From PALSA-607 sp963737705 (GTDB taxonomy: Bacteria > Actinomycetota > Actinomycetes > Acidothermales > Acidothermaceae), in contig CAVTTP010000007.1 of the NCBI GenBank assembly GCA_963737705.1, forward strand, positions 434,001 through 498,000: 64,000 nt of DNA, read 5' to 3'. Of this stretch, positions 8,070-17,176 are shown in pieces (position 1 is the first letter of the stretch; each line of letters opens with the position of its first letter). The notes under the pieces are model-generated. The model did not search any database, was not told the DNA's origin, and saw only the letters and a list, made by a program, of their open reading frames with translations. The translations under genes and the position numbers were made by a program.

Positions 8070-9190
8070 GCGGCCACGCGCGCGCTGATCAGATCGCCTG
8101 CCAGGTCGAGATAGCGCTGCGCGACAGCTGCCCACATCAACTCTGACCCGGCAGCTCCAGCCGCCTTCGTCATGCCAGCCGCCAGTTCGCGATCAGTAAG
8201 CAAGGTACGCAACGCTGCGGCGATCGCTGCTGGGCTCTTTTGCGGCACGAGCAGACCTGCACCATCACCCAGCAACTCGACGGCATGCGGAAAGCGCGTC
8301 GCGATGACCGGCTTCAGCGCGCCAACAGCCTCGATGAGAACACCCGAGGTGACCTGGTCGGTCGAGTCATATGGCAACAACACGACGTCCGCTGAATCGA
8401 CCAGTTCACCGAGGGACACGTTGTCACGGTAGCGGCTGTCGAAGCTCACACTCTCGCCGAGCGCAAGCGCGGCGACCTGCGCCTTGAGTCGATCGCGATA
8501 GGCCTCACCGTCACGCAGCAAAACCTTGGGGTGCGTCTGCCCGGCGATCACGTATCGCGGAGCCGGGTACAAGTCAGCAAGGGAGGCCATCGCCTCGATG
8601 CCCCACTCGATGCCCTTGCCCGGACCAATCAGACCCCACGTCAATACGGTGGGCCGATCGGTGCGGACCGAGAGCGACTGGCTGCGAACAGCCGGTGCGC
8701 CGTGGGGAATGACGTTGACCTTACGCATGTCGACGGCGTAGCCGGTCGCAAGGCGATTGTGTGCGGTCGCGGTCATCGTCACAACCGCGTCGGCCGACGC
8801 GACGACGGCCTCGAGAACGGATTTCTGATGCGCCGTCGGTGCACTGAGGACGGTGTGGAGTACGACCACTGACGGCACAGTGAGAGCGCGCAAGAGGAGC
8901 AGGATCTCGTCGCCGTCCGGTCCGCCGTACACGCCGTACTCGTGCTGCACGATGGCGACGTCACCGTCGTTCAACAACTCGGCGCCACGATAGGCACTGC
9001 GCGGGTCACCGGCAACCATTTGGCCGACGACTTCGGGGCCGGCCTGCGGTTGCGGCGTCTCCACGAGGCGAATAACGCGGCCCTCGTTGCCAGCCGATGT
9101 CACAAGCTCGTTGTAGAGCGACGATGTAAAGGTGGCAAGCCCACAGATAGTCGGTGAGTACGTACTGACGAATCCGAATCGAGTTGTCAT
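8066..9190 (-). CDS. GT4-family glycosyltransferase
   Basis: 374 residues from the ATG at 9190. The N-terminus MTTRFGFVSTYSPTICGLATF gives the GT-B nucleotide-fold opening with the CGIATF-like loop. The second domain has WGLIGPGKGIEW, ADVVLLPYDSTDQVTSGVLIEAVGA and PVIATRFPHAVELL. It is the first gene of a three-gene minus-strand operon (GT4, six-hairpin protein, GH130) joined by two 4-bp GTGA overlaps. Linkage to GH130 suggests a mannose-containing product, but this is inference from context only. Confidence 0.82.
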   Translation of the reverse strand: MTTRFGFVSTYSPTICGLATFTSSLYNELVTSAGNEGRVIRLVETPQPQAGPEVVGQMVAGDPRSAYRGAELLNDGDVAIVQHEYGVYGGPDGDEILLLLRALTVPSVVVLHTVLSAPTAHQKSVLEAVVASADAVVTMTATAHNRLATGYAVDMRKVNVIPHGAPAVRSQSLSVRTDRPTVLTWGLIGPGKGIEWGIEAMASLADLYPAPRYVIAGQTHPKVLLRDGEAYRDRLKAQVAALALGESVSFDSRYRDNVSLGELVDSADVVLLPYDSTDQVTSGVLIEAVGALKPVIATRFPHAVELLGDGAGLLVPQKSPAAIAAALRTLLTDRELAAGMTKAAGAAGSELMWAAVAQRYLDLAGDLISARVAA

Positions 9191-9615
9191 GGTCGCAGCC
9201 TTCCGGTTGCACAGTGCGGCAGCTGATCGGCGATCAAGCCCCCACCCGTAACGGGCGAACAGGGCGATCATGGTGCTCCGCGAAGCGAAGCGATCGCCTA
9301 CAGACTACCGTGCCCCGAGCGCTCTCGCCCCAATCGACGTCGCTTGGAAATTGCTGGGAACGTTTCTCATCGAGTGGATCTTCAAGCTGCCGAACAGCAT
9401 TTGAGACCAAGTTTTTGCAATGTCGAGCTGATGCCGACAGCACTTCGAAAGAGTTCTTACGAACCTATGACAGCACTTTCTTACAGACTGCTGACGCCGG
9501 GCTATTTTGCGATCGAGAGTGCAGACGCAGTCAAAAACCGCTGCTACAAAGGCGGTTGTGACCCCGAGGCCACGAGTCCGACGGAACAACCGTCATGTCA
9601 GCGATAGGAATTCAC
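9191..9615. other. 425-bp divergent intergenic region
   Basis: This stretch separates the GT4 operon (minus) from the secreted propeller gene (plus). It is visibly richer in A+T than its surroundings, with T-runs around 9410. Short frames in it lack ribosome binding sites or family-like sequence. A small inverted repeat AACCGC (9536-9541) / GCGGTT (9552-9557) lies 60-80 bp before the propeller gene. It probably holds the two divergent promoters, but I could not place them with confidence. Confidence 0.5.
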
Positions 9616-10821
9616 ATGGCATCAACGATCCGCAGAATCGGCGCACGACACCTCACTCGGCGTCTCCCCGTCGTCGTCGCGACCGGAGCAATTAGCGCCG
9701 CACTTGGCACATTCGCACTGGCCCCAGCAGCCTCAGCAAGTGAGCCGAATCACACCGGCCCGCAGAGCACCGATCATGCCGTTTTCGTCCAAACCAACAA
9801 TTCCGCCGGCAATGCGGTCATCGCCTACGGTCGCGCGAGCGACGGGAGCTTGCACTGGGCGGGTCAGTACGCCACCGGTGGCCTGGGCGGCTCAGAATCC
9901 GGCGCTGTCGTCGACCCGCTTGCCTCGCAGGGTTCGCTGACCTACGACGCCCGTGATCACCTGCTGTTCGTCGTCAACGCAGGCAGCGACACGTTCACAG
10001 TCTTCGACGTTAACGGCACGCACTTACATCGCCAGCAGACCCTCAGTAGCGGTGGCCACCTCCCCACGTCCATCAGCGTTGTCGGCAGTCATGCATACGT
10101 ACTCGATGCGGGCTACGACGGTGCGATCAGCGGATTCTGGATCGACGGCGCGAAGCACGTGCGCGCGATCGGCGGCTCGACGCGCTCGCTCGGTCTTGGC
10201 AACCCGGCCGACCCGAATTTCTTGGCGTCCCCGTCGCAGGTTGCGATCACACCTGATGCCCGCGACGTCATCGTGGCGACCAAGACACACGGCGTCCTTG
10301 ATGTGTTTACCCTCGACCACCTCGCCGTTCCGTCTGCAGCCCCAGTCGTCACAACGTCGGCCGGTGGCGTGCCTTTCGGCCTCAGCTACGACGCGTTCGG
10401 TCGACTGATCGTGGCCGAGGCTAGTGGTGGCGCGTCGTCGTACCTGGTGCACCCCAGCGGTGTGCTGACGACTATTTCCTCTCACGTCGCGAACGCACAA
10501 GCAGCGACGTGCTGGTCGGTGATCGCCAGGGGCTTCGTCTACACGGCCAACGCTGGCTCCAACACGATCACCGGTTACGCCGAGAACTGGCACGGGCAGC
10601 TCAGCCTGCTGAACACGAACGGCGTGACCGCAACGACGGACGCCGGCCCGGTCGACCTCGCAGTAAGCAGCGACGGTCGATACATCTACCAGGAAGCAAC
10701 AGGCGCTGGTGTCATTGACGAGTTCAGGGTTAACAACAACGGCTCGCTGACCCAGACCGGCACTGTCACCGGGTTTGCGCCGGACAACGGCACCGGGTTC
10801 GAAGGTATCGCCGCCTCGTAA
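9616..10821 (+). CDS. secreted seven-bladed beta-propeller (lactonase/YncE-like) protein
   Basis: 401 residues from the ATG at 9616, which has AGGA 8 nt upstream. An alternative in-frame ATG at 9595 has none. The signal region contains TRRLPVV and ends at AASASE, compatible with Tat or Sec export. The mature part consists of repeated blades (LLFVVNAGSDTFTVFDVNG, FVYTANAGSNTITGYAENW, RYIYQEATGAGVIDEFRVN) as in the Lactonase/YVTN-type propeller families. Enzyme activity cannot be inferred. A strong bidirectional terminator follows. Confidence 0.75.
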   Translation: MASTIRRIGARHLTRRLPVVVATGAISAALGTFALAPAASASEPNHTGPQSTDHAVFVQTNNSAGNAVIAYGRASDGSLHWAGQYATGGLGGSESGAVVDPLASQGSLTYDARDHLLFVVNAGSDTFTVFDVNGTHLHRQQTLSSGGHLPTSISVVGSHAYVLDAGYDGAISGFWIDGAKHVRAIGGSTRSLGLGNPADPNFLASPSQVAITPDARDVIVATKTHGVLDVFTLDHLAVPSAAPVVTTSAGGVPFGLSYDAFGRLIVAEASGGASSYLVHPSGVLTTISSHVANAQAATCWSVIARGFVYTANAGSNTITGYAENWHGQLSLLNTNGVTATTDAGPVDLAVSSDGRYIYQEATGAGVIDEFRVNNNGSLTQTGTVTGFAPDNGTGFEGIAAS

Positions 10822-10843
10822 GACGCTCCAGGCTGCGCTGCAC

Positions 10844-10892
10844 AAATCCGTGACGCTTCTTCACCTCCTGGGTGGAGAAGCGTCACGGATTT
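10844..10892. terminator. bidirectional hairpin terminator
   Basis: A perfect 17-bp inverted repeat (10844-10860 with 10876-10892) has a further 4-bp inner stem and a TCCTG loop. Terminal AAA/TTT on either side makes it usable in both directions. It separates the convergent propeller and phosphofructokinase genes, and its last base touches the latter's stop codon. Confidence 0.85.
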
Positions 10893-12277
10893 CAGCTACT
10901 TGCGGTCGAGGTCACGAGTTCGGGCAATTCCAACGTGGGCCGTCCGAACCGCGGCGGTTGTCCGGTCGCCTCCAGCACGGACATCCACAAATCGCCGTCC
11001 GGGTCGACCTGATTTCGGCTCGCAGTGGCGAGCGTGATCGGAAGGTGCACGAACCGGCCGTGCCAGCGCCCGACGACCATCGCCGTACGGCCAGCCATCG
11101 CCGCGTGCACGGCCGCCTGCGCGAGCCGAATGCAAAAGACCGCATCGTAGGCATTCGCCGGCACGCTGCGAATGGCGTAGCCCGGGTCGACGTAGCGCAG
11201 ACTGAGCTCAGAATCCGCGTCGGCGAAGCATGCAGCGATACGGTCGCGCATGAGCTGGCCGATGTCAGCGAGTCGGGTATTGCCCGATGCGTCACGAGAA
11301 CCGTCGACTGGCAAGAGGTGCTGGCCAGCGCCCTCGGCCACCACGACCACAGCGTGGCCCTGCTTGCGAACACGTCGTTGTAAATGGTGCAAGAACCCAT
11401 CGTCACCGTCGAGCTCGAAGGGCACTTCGGGCACGAGTACGAAGTCGACGTCGTGGTTTGCCAGCGCGGCGTAGCACGCGATGAACCCGGAGTGGCGGCC
11501 CATCAGCTTCACCAACCCCACGCCGTGCGTGGTCGAGCTGGCCTCGATGTGCGCGGCGCGAATCGACTCAGCAGCTCGCGCGAAAGCGGTCTGGAATCCG
11601 AAGCTGTGGTCGAGGTAGGGGATGTCGTTGTCGATGGTCTTCGGCACGCCCACCACCGAGAGCTCGTACCCGCGCGCAGCGGCCGCATCAGCAATCTTCT
11701 GTGCGCCTCGCAAGCTTCCGTCGCCGCCCACCACGAACAGCACTGAAATATCAAGCCTCACGAGTGTGGCGACCATCTCGTGCGCGTCTTGGTCGCCGCG
11801 AGAGGTTCCGAGGATCGTGCCGCCGCGATTGTGAATGTCGTGCACGACCTCGGGCGTGAGCGGCATCGGCGGGTCGGAGCTCACGAGGCCGCGGTAGCCA
11901 TTGCGGAAGCCGACGATGTCGATGACGCCGTAGTTCTGGGACAGCTCGAGCACCAAGCCGCGGATCACGTTGTTCAGCCCAGGGCACAGGCCGCCGCAGG
12001 TGACAACGCCAGCGCGGGTCGTCCCTGGTTCGAAGTACAACCGGGCGCGGGGCCCGCCAGGCTCGAATGACGGCAACTGCGCGGCAGGCACGTTGCGAGC
12101 GACGGCCATTTCGATGGTGTCGTCGAGCAGGACCCGGTCGCCCTCGTGGACGTAGTGCACGGAACTCGCCCGATCGCGCAGCAACTGCGTCATAGGCGAG
12201 GGCACCGTCGTCTCACCCAGGCGCCTGACCATCAGGTCGGCCGGCGTGATCGCCAGCTGATCGGCCGTGCTCACCAT
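10892..12277 (-). CDS. ATP-dependent 6-phosphofructokinase
   Basis: 461 residues, with the long N-terminal extension of the larger PFK clade. Catalytic landmarks are GGLCPGLNNVIRG, VGGDGSLRGA, PKTIDNDI and GRHSGFIACYAA. In the family, Gly in GGDG favours ATP over pyrophosphate. The Lys in PKTIDND is shared with PPi-type enzymes and with the ATP-using members of this clade, so an ATP enzyme is most likely. It phosphorylates fructose 6-phosphate in glycolysis. I chose the ATG at 12277. A TTG at 12298 would add seven residues. Confidence 0.87.
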   Translation of the reverse strand: MVSTADQLAITPADLMVRRLGETTVPSPMTQLLRDRASSVHYVHEGDRVLLDDTIEMAVARNVPAAQLPSFEPGGPRARLYFEPGTTRAGVVTCGGLCPGLNNVIRGLVLELSQNYGVIDIVGFRNGYRGLVSSDPPMPLTPEVVHDIHNRGGTILGTSRGDQDAHEMVATLVRLDISVLFVVGGDGSLRGAQKIADAAAARGYELSVVGVPKTIDNDIPYLDHSFGFQTAFARAAESIRAAHIEASSTTHGVGLVKLMGRHSGFIACYAALANHDVDFVLVPEVPFELDGDDGFLHHLQRRVRKQGHAVVVVAEGAGQHLLPVDGSRDASGNTRLADIGQLMRDRIAACFADADSELSLRYVDPGYAIRSVPANAYDAVFCIRLAQAAVHAAMAGRTAMVVGRWHGRFVHLPITLATASRNQVDPDGDLWMSVLEATGQPPRFGRPTLELPELVTSTASS

Positions 12278-12322
12278 GGCACGAGCATCCCGCGCCAACG
12301 TTTCCGGCGTGTGTCCGAGGCG

Positions 12323-15184
12323 TTAGTGCGCGACGCCCCGCGACACCTCCCACGCGGCGATCTGGGTGCGCGACGTCATCGACAGCTTGGCGAGGATGTT
12401 CGACACGTGCACGGACGCGGTCTTCGTCGAGATGAACAGCTTGCGGCCGATCTCTGAGTTGCTCAGACCCTCCGCCACGAGTGCTGCAACCTCAAGCTCA
12501 CGTGCGGTCAACTGACCGGATACCGCCCGGGCTCCGCCGGAGGCAAGGCGATGCTGCAACGCCGCGAGTTCATCGCAACGCCAGCCTGCCCACCGAGCAA
12601 GGAACGCCCCGGCTTCGTCGGCAGCAACTTGGGCCTCGTCGATCTTCCCTAGCACCAGCAGGCTGCGCGCCAACCCGATGCGGACGTCAGCATCGACAAT
12701 TGCGCCAGGACGCCGGCGCGGCTCGGCGAGTGTTGCCCGATACAGATCTACCGCGGCGGGGTGATCACCAGATGCAGCTGCGAGTGCGGCTTGCACGTGC
12801 AGGCTCCAACCGACATCAACGTCGCGGACCGATCGGTTCGGGCTCACGAAGAGCAACTCGAGCACGTGGGTGATGTCAGCAGGCGGAAGCCCAGCACGAA
12901 CTGCGGCGAGCAGCCCAACACCCCACGTCCATGACGACAAGTCGCAGACACCCGATGGTGCGGCTTCCGCTCGTCGTCCAAGCTCGGCAAGTCGGGTTGC
13001 GACAGCAGCCACATCGCCAACGCGCGCTGCCGTCTCCATGCTCAGCGTCTCGAGCCAGTGATCGTGCGACTTGCTTGTACCGCCTGCGACGACAGGGCCG
13101 AGCGCATACATCGCACTCGCTGACGTCAAAACTTCGTCCTCGCCGAGTTCACCGGCAAGCCACGCACGTTCGGCCAGCAGCCAACCGCGCTTGCTACCGG
13201 CGTCGGCCGTCGAGTCGACAAGAGCGTCATCGAGCACGGTGCGTGCGGCGGCCGCATCACCGAGCGCGTTCGAGTGATAGGCGGCGGTGATACCCGCCAG
13301 GCTCGACACCCAGTCATGCCGGCCGAAAGTGAAGACCAGCTCGCTCATTCGCGCAATGTGTAACCACACCTGGTCTGGAGGCCACCGCACAAGGACGCCC
13401 TGCAACAGATTGTTCAAGCCGCGCAGCGCGCTGAAGACATCGCCTTCCTCGACCGCTGTATCAATAGCGGTGACGAGCAACGCGGCGCCCTCATCGAATC
13501 GGCCGGGGATGTCGAAAACGGCGGAACCCTTATTCACCATCGCTGCGGCCCGCATGTCGTCGTCGTCCGCCATCAACGCAAGCGCACGGTCGGCCCACTC
13601 AACCGCCTCGGCGGATTGGCCCGCGAGCATGCGCACTTCGGCGACATAGCTGTACACAGCCGCGAGGTCGTGGCCATCAGGCAGTTGATCGGCGACGATC
13701 AGCAGCCGGGCCACAAGAGCAGCGTGTTGATCGGTGTCGCCGACCTCCCAGTTCAGCCGCGCGAGTGCACGCAATGCACGGCTCAACTCACCATCACTAG
13801 CTGCGGCTTCGGCGAGCACCGCCCATTGGCTCGCGTAGTTCGCTGCCTGCACCATGAGACCGCACGCCCACGCCGCTCGCATCGCGAGCTCGAGCAGGAC
13901 AGCGTCGGCGTCGACCTCCTGCAAACCGAGCTCAGCTAGCCGCAGCGCCTCGTACGTGGATCCGGTACGAAGATGCACCGCTGCGCCGCGCCGGGCGGCA
14001 TCGACCACGTCGTCCCACAGGTGCGCACCCGCGGCGTGGTACGCGAGGGCTCCCCAGTCGTCGCTGCCCATTTCCAGCAGAGCGGCATGTGCCTTTTCGT
14101 GGAGCCGGCGGCGTTGGCGTCCGAGCAGCCGGCTCGCCACCGCTTCACGGGTCAGTGCGTGCCTGAAGCTGAAGACGTCGGGCTCGATCTCCGTGACCAG
14201 GCCGCGCTCGACAAGTCCGCGCATCGTCGCAATGAGGTCATCCTCACCGGCGCCGGAGACCACCGCGAGCAGGTCAAACGGGATCCGACGGCCGAGCACG
14301 GCAGCTGAGTCGACGATTCGCCGCTGGATGTCGGGCAGCCCGTCGAGATGGCGCAGCACGGCCTCGCTCACGCTGATCGGGAGCGGCAACGCGCACAACG
14401 CCTCCAGTTCGACCCCGGGCGCCGAACTGACCAACTCTTCGAGGAAGAAGGGGTTGCCGGAGGTGCGCCGCGCAAGATCGGTCGCGACCCGCCACGGAAC
14501 TCGACTCTGGTAGACCGCCGCCAGCCACTCGGCCACCTGCGTCTCGGTCAGAGGCGCGAGCTCGACGTGTTCAACCAGCCGCTGCCGCGCGACCCTGTCG
14601 ATCATGTCGGCGAGCAGCCGACCCTCGGCCACTCCGGGCCGAAACGTCCCGACGATCAGTAGTGGCAGATCCGCCGTCGTCGCCAAGCGACCGATCAGAC
14701 GCAAGCTTTCGGCGTCCGCCCAATGCAGGTCTTCGGCGACGAACACACCGGGACGACCGTCGAGGAGGTAGCGCACGAGATCGACGGCAGCGCGCAGGCT
14801 CTGCTCACCGCCAACCGTGACGTCGGTGCGGGGGTCGGTACCCAGATTCGAGGCGACAGGACCAAGCAACACCCGCAACGCTTCCTGCGAATTGGCGAGT
14901 TCGGGCGGGATCGAGGTCCAGGACCCGACGCGCCGTTCGATCGCCTCGTGCAGCAAGTGGAAGGGTCGGCCGAGCGGCCCAGGCTCGGCGTGGGCGGCGA
15001 GTACTTGGTGGTCGGGCAGGGTGGCGACGAACTCGCGGACAAGGCGGCTCTTACCGACGCCGGCTTCGCCGTGAAGCAGGACGACGCGTGGCTCGGTCAT
15101 CCCGTCGGCCATGGTCTGCAGGCGGCGCAGCTCGCCGGCCCGGCCAACCATGACCAGGCTGAGGCCGCTGCGGACCACCGTCAC
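12323..15184 (-). CDS. LuxR-family AAA/NTPase transcriptional regulator (LAL type)
   Basis: About 953 residues, typical of large ATP-binding LuxR regulators. Walker A reads LHGEAGVGKSRL (about residues 37-48) and Walker B VFVAEDLHWADAES. These are followed by the NPFFLEEL motif of STAND-type ATPases, a long TPR-like helical region and a C-terminal LuxR helix-turn-helix (LTARELEVAALVAEGLSN, then TASVHVSNILAKL). Targets are unknown. The start is uncertain: GTG at 15184 is used here, and TTG at 15193 is also possible. The gene follows a small basic protein gene by 17 nt and is probably cotranscribed with it. Confidence 0.85.
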   Translation of the reverse strand: MTVVRSGLSLVMVGRAGELRRLQTMADGMTEPRVVLLHGEAGVGKSRLVREFVATLPDHQVLAAHAEPGPLGRPFHLLHEAIERRVGSWTSIPPELANSQEALRVLLGPVASNLGTDPRTDVTVGGEQSLRAAVDLVRYLLDGRPGVFVAEDLHWADAESLRLIGRLATTADLPLLIVGTFRPGVAEGRLLADMIDRVARQRLVEHVELAPLTETQVAEWLAAVYQSRVPWRVATDLARRTSGNPFFLEELVSSAPGVELEALCALPLPISVSEAVLRHLDGLPDIQRRIVDSAAVLGRRIPFDLLAVVSGAGEDDLIATMRGLVERGLVTEIEPDVFSFRHALTREAVASRLLGRQRRRLHEKAHAALLEMGSDDWGALAYHAAGAHLWDDVVDAARRGAAVHLRTGSTYEALRLAELGLQEVDADAVLLELAMRAAWACGLMVQAANYASQWAVLAEAAASDGELSRALRALARLNWEVGDTDQHAALVARLLIVADQLPDGHDLAAVYSYVAEVRMLAGQSAEAVEWADRALALMADDDDMRAAAMVNKGSAVFDIPGRFDEGAALLVTAIDTAVEEGDVFSALRGLNNLLQGVLVRWPPDQVWLHIARMSELVFTFGRHDWVSSLAGITAAYHSNALGDAAAARTVLDDALVDSTADAGSKRGWLLAERAWLAGELGEDEVLTSASAMYALGPVVAGGTSKSHDHWLETLSMETAARVGDVAAVATRLAELGRRAEAAPSGVCDLSSWTWGVGLLAAVRAGLPPADITHVLELLFVSPNRSVRDVDVGWSLHVQAALAAASGDHPAAVDLYRATLAEPRRRPGAIVDADVRIGLARSLLVLGKIDEAQVAADEAGAFLARWAGWRCDELAALQHRLASGGARAVSGQLTARELEVAALVAEGLSNSEIGRKLFISTKTASVHVSNILAKLSMTSRTQIAAWEVSRGVAH

Positions 15185-15201
15185 GTGCTCCAAGGTATCG
15201 C

Positions 15202-15426
15202 TCAGCTACCGCAAACCGCCGTGGCTTGGAGGCCTGAGGCCGAGGGTGAAGCGTGGGCGGGTGAAGCGTGCCCGACAGCGTTCGTCTTGCTGCCGCGTCC
15301 AGCCGCCTTGGCCGACCGGCGTCCGGCCCGTAGTGCCTGCCGGGCGACCCGCGAGGCGCGTGCCTCACGCTGGAGCGAGGCACGGTGTGCGTTCACTGAT
15401 GCTGCAAAGAATTCCTGGTTCGACAT
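15202..15426 (-). CDS. small basic protein of unknown function
   Basis: 74 residues, rich in Arg, Ala and Ser. The N-terminal half (MSNQEFFAASVNAHRASLQ) looks helical and amphipathic, and the C-terminal tail is low-complexity. I recognise no family. A strong ribosome binding site (AGAGGAG, 9 nt before the ATG at 15426) and its placement immediately upstream of the LAL regulator on the same strand support a real gene. It might be a partner or leader of that regulator. Confidence 0.55.
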   Translation of the reverse strand: MSNQEFFAASVNAHRASLQREARASRVARQALRAGRRSAKAAGRGSKTNAVGHASPAHASPSASGLQATAVCGS

Positions 15427-15633
15427 GATCTTGCTCCTCTGGCGCTATGCCGGACGACGCCTGCTGGCCTCGCCTTTTCCCGGCACATTCAGAGTCGCTT
15501 CCTAAGGTGGGGCGCCACATTGGGCAAATGCCTAGTCCTTTCGCCCGGCCGCTCCACGCGCCGCCTAAGGTAGCCGCGAGCCGCACGTCGAACGGCGTTA
15601 CAGCCACACCAGATCTACGCCGATTGTTCAGAT

Positions 15634-16641
15634 GTGCTTCAGCAGGATGTTGTCGGGCCCGCCGACACTCAGAGCGTGGATACAGGACGCGGCCGATCGC
15701 ATCTGATCGCCGTTGTGCTGTCCATCCTCGTGGGCGTCGTCGCGATCTGGCGCGTGGCACCAGGCCTTCGCAGCGCCAGCCACCAGCTGTCAAACCTGCC
15801 CGCGCCGTCATGGCCGTGGGTCGGGGTCGTCGCGGCGGCAATCGGTGTCAGCTATTTGTTCGCCGCGCTGGCCCTGCAGGCGGCCGCAGGTACCCGACTA
15901 CCCCTGCCGCGCACGGTGCTGGTTCAGCTGGCGGCAGCAGCGGCTAACCGGATTACGCCCGCAGGGCTCGGCGGAGCAGCGGTCAACGCGCGCTATTTGA
16001 CCCGTCGGGGCGTCACCGCCGGCCGAGCAGCTGCAGCGGTCGGGGTCTGCGGGCTCGCCCACATCGTCGTGGCCGCGATCGGCATCGCGGTCTTCGGTCC
16101 CGGTGTAGCTGTGCGGGCCGCCGGGTGGTTCTTCAGTGGACTGAGCGATGTCGACATGCTCTGGGTGGTCGCGGCGCTCCTCGTCGCCTTCATCGCGCGG
16201 GCCGTCAACGTCCGATCCAGCCGCTCGGCGTCCAGACTCGGCAAGAGCTGGGTCGGACGCACGGCCGCCGAGGCCCGAATCGCGGCCGGCGACCTGTTCG
16301 CTCATCCGGCAAGGCTCGCGACGCTGATCGCCTGCACCGCCGCGGCTAAGGCTTCGAATCTGCTCGCCTTGTATGCGGCACTGTGGGCGTTCGACGGAGA
16401 CGTCAACACGTGGCGCGTTGCCGTGGTCTACCTCGTCGGCGCAACGGCAGCCGAGATCGTGCCCACGCCCGCCGGACTCGGGACGGTCGACGCCGCGCTG
16501 ATCGCCGGTCTTGTGACCACCGGAGTAGGCGGCGGAGCGACGCTCGCTGCGGTCATCGTCTACCGGCTGCTCTCCTTCTGGGCGCCGATCGTCCCGGGCT
16601 TGATCGCATCGGCAATGCTGCGGCGACGCCTCGCACTGTGA
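15634..16641 (+). CDS. flippase-like integral membrane protein (LPG_synthase_TM / UPF0104 type)
   Basis: 335 residues, mostly hydrophobic, with about eight membrane segments. The motif LAAAAANRITPAGLGGAAVNARYL and the later GATAAEIVPTPAGLGTVDAAL match the conserved PxGlG segments of the lysylphosphatidylglycerol-synthetase membrane domain and YbhN families. There is no cytosolic synthetase domain, so a lipid-modifying enzyme of the MprF type is unlikely. Transport or flipping of a lipid is the usual guess. The start is the GTG at 15634; a GTG at 15676 is an alternative. Confidence 0.75.
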   Translation: MLQQDVVGPADTQSVDTGRGRSHLIAVVLSILVGVVAIWRVAPGLRSASHQLSNLPAPSWPWVGVVAAAIGVSYLFAALALQAAAGTRLPLPRTVLVQLAAAAANRITPAGLGGAAVNARYLTRRGVTAGRAAAAVGVCGLAHIVVAAIGIAVFGPGVAVRAAGWFFSGLSDVDMLWVVAALLVAFIARAVNVRSSRSASRLGKSWVGRTAAEARIAAGDLFAHPARLATLIACTAAAKASNLLALYAALWAFDGDVNTWRVAVVYLVGATAAEIVPTPAGLGTVDAALIAGLVTTGVGGGATLAAVIVYRLLSFWAPIVPGLIASAMLRRRLAL

Positions 16642-16711
16642 TCTCAGTCGATCCTCTGTACAGCGAGTCGCGCGGCGCCTGCGGAGCGTAGGGGTCGCTA
16701 CCCTGTGTGCC

Positions 16712-17176
16712 ATGGCGGTCACCCTGGAGCCAATGTCGCCCAGCGACATCGGCGCGTGGCTCGAACAGAGCAAGGCCGACCACATCGCCGATCGGGTCGA
16801 TACCGGCGAGGACCCCGACGCTGCCCGGCGCATCACCGAAGCGCTGAGCGAGAACCTTTTCCCCAGTGGCGTGCCGGCGCCCGGGCAGTACGTGTTTGTC
16901 GTCGCCGAGGACGCGGTTCCGGTTGGCAGCCTGTGGATCGGCACCGGAGTCGACGGTCCTCCGAACGTTTGGTGCGTGTGGGCAATCGAGATCGATGCGG
17001 CAGCGCGCGGCCACGGTCTGGGCCGGCGCACTCTTAAGCTCGCCGAGGAGTTCGCGCGCAGCGCCGGCGCAACCAAGCTCGACCTGAACGTCTTCGGCAA
17101 CAACACGGTGGCCCGCGGTTTATACGAGTCGCTCGGCTACCGCATCTCGACGATCCAGATGTCGAAGCTTCTGTAA
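16712..17176 (+). CDS. GNAT-family N-acetyltransferase
   Basis: 154 residues, with the acetyl-CoA binding signature ARGHGLGRRTLKLAEEFA (about residues 98-115) and the C-terminal NVFGNNTVARGLYESLGY that closes the GNAT fold. The strand before it (VWCVWAIEIDAAARG) fits the beta-4 core. The substrate is unknown. The stop codon (17174-17176) abuts the stop of the convergent response-regulator gene with no spacer. Confidence 0.85.
   Translation: MAVTLEPMSPSDIGAWLEQSKADHIADRVDTGEDPDAARRITEALSENLFPSGVPAPGQYVFVVAEDAVPVGSLWIGTGVDGPPNVWCVWAIEIDAAARGHGLGRRTLKLAEEFARSAGATKLDLNVFGNNTVARGLYESLGYRISTIQMSKLL

Noticed and set aside
7065..8114. 349-codon plus-strand open frame opposite the six-hairpin protein gene
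   Set aside because: It exactly mirrors the coding strand gene. The minus-strand product has conserved motifs and coupled starts, and the plus-strand product does not.
9234..9607. Small open frames in the 9.2-9.6 kb gap (69-94 codons on both strands)
   Set aside because: None has a ribosome binding site, a good start codon or family-like sequence. The region is better read as promoter DNA.
15898..17106. 402-codon minus-strand open frame across the flippase-like and acetyltransferase genes
   Set aside because: It is a shadow of two genes with clear family motifs. Its product is low-complexity (Arg/Ser/Asp-rich) with no recognisable domain, as expected of antisense frames in high-GC DNA.
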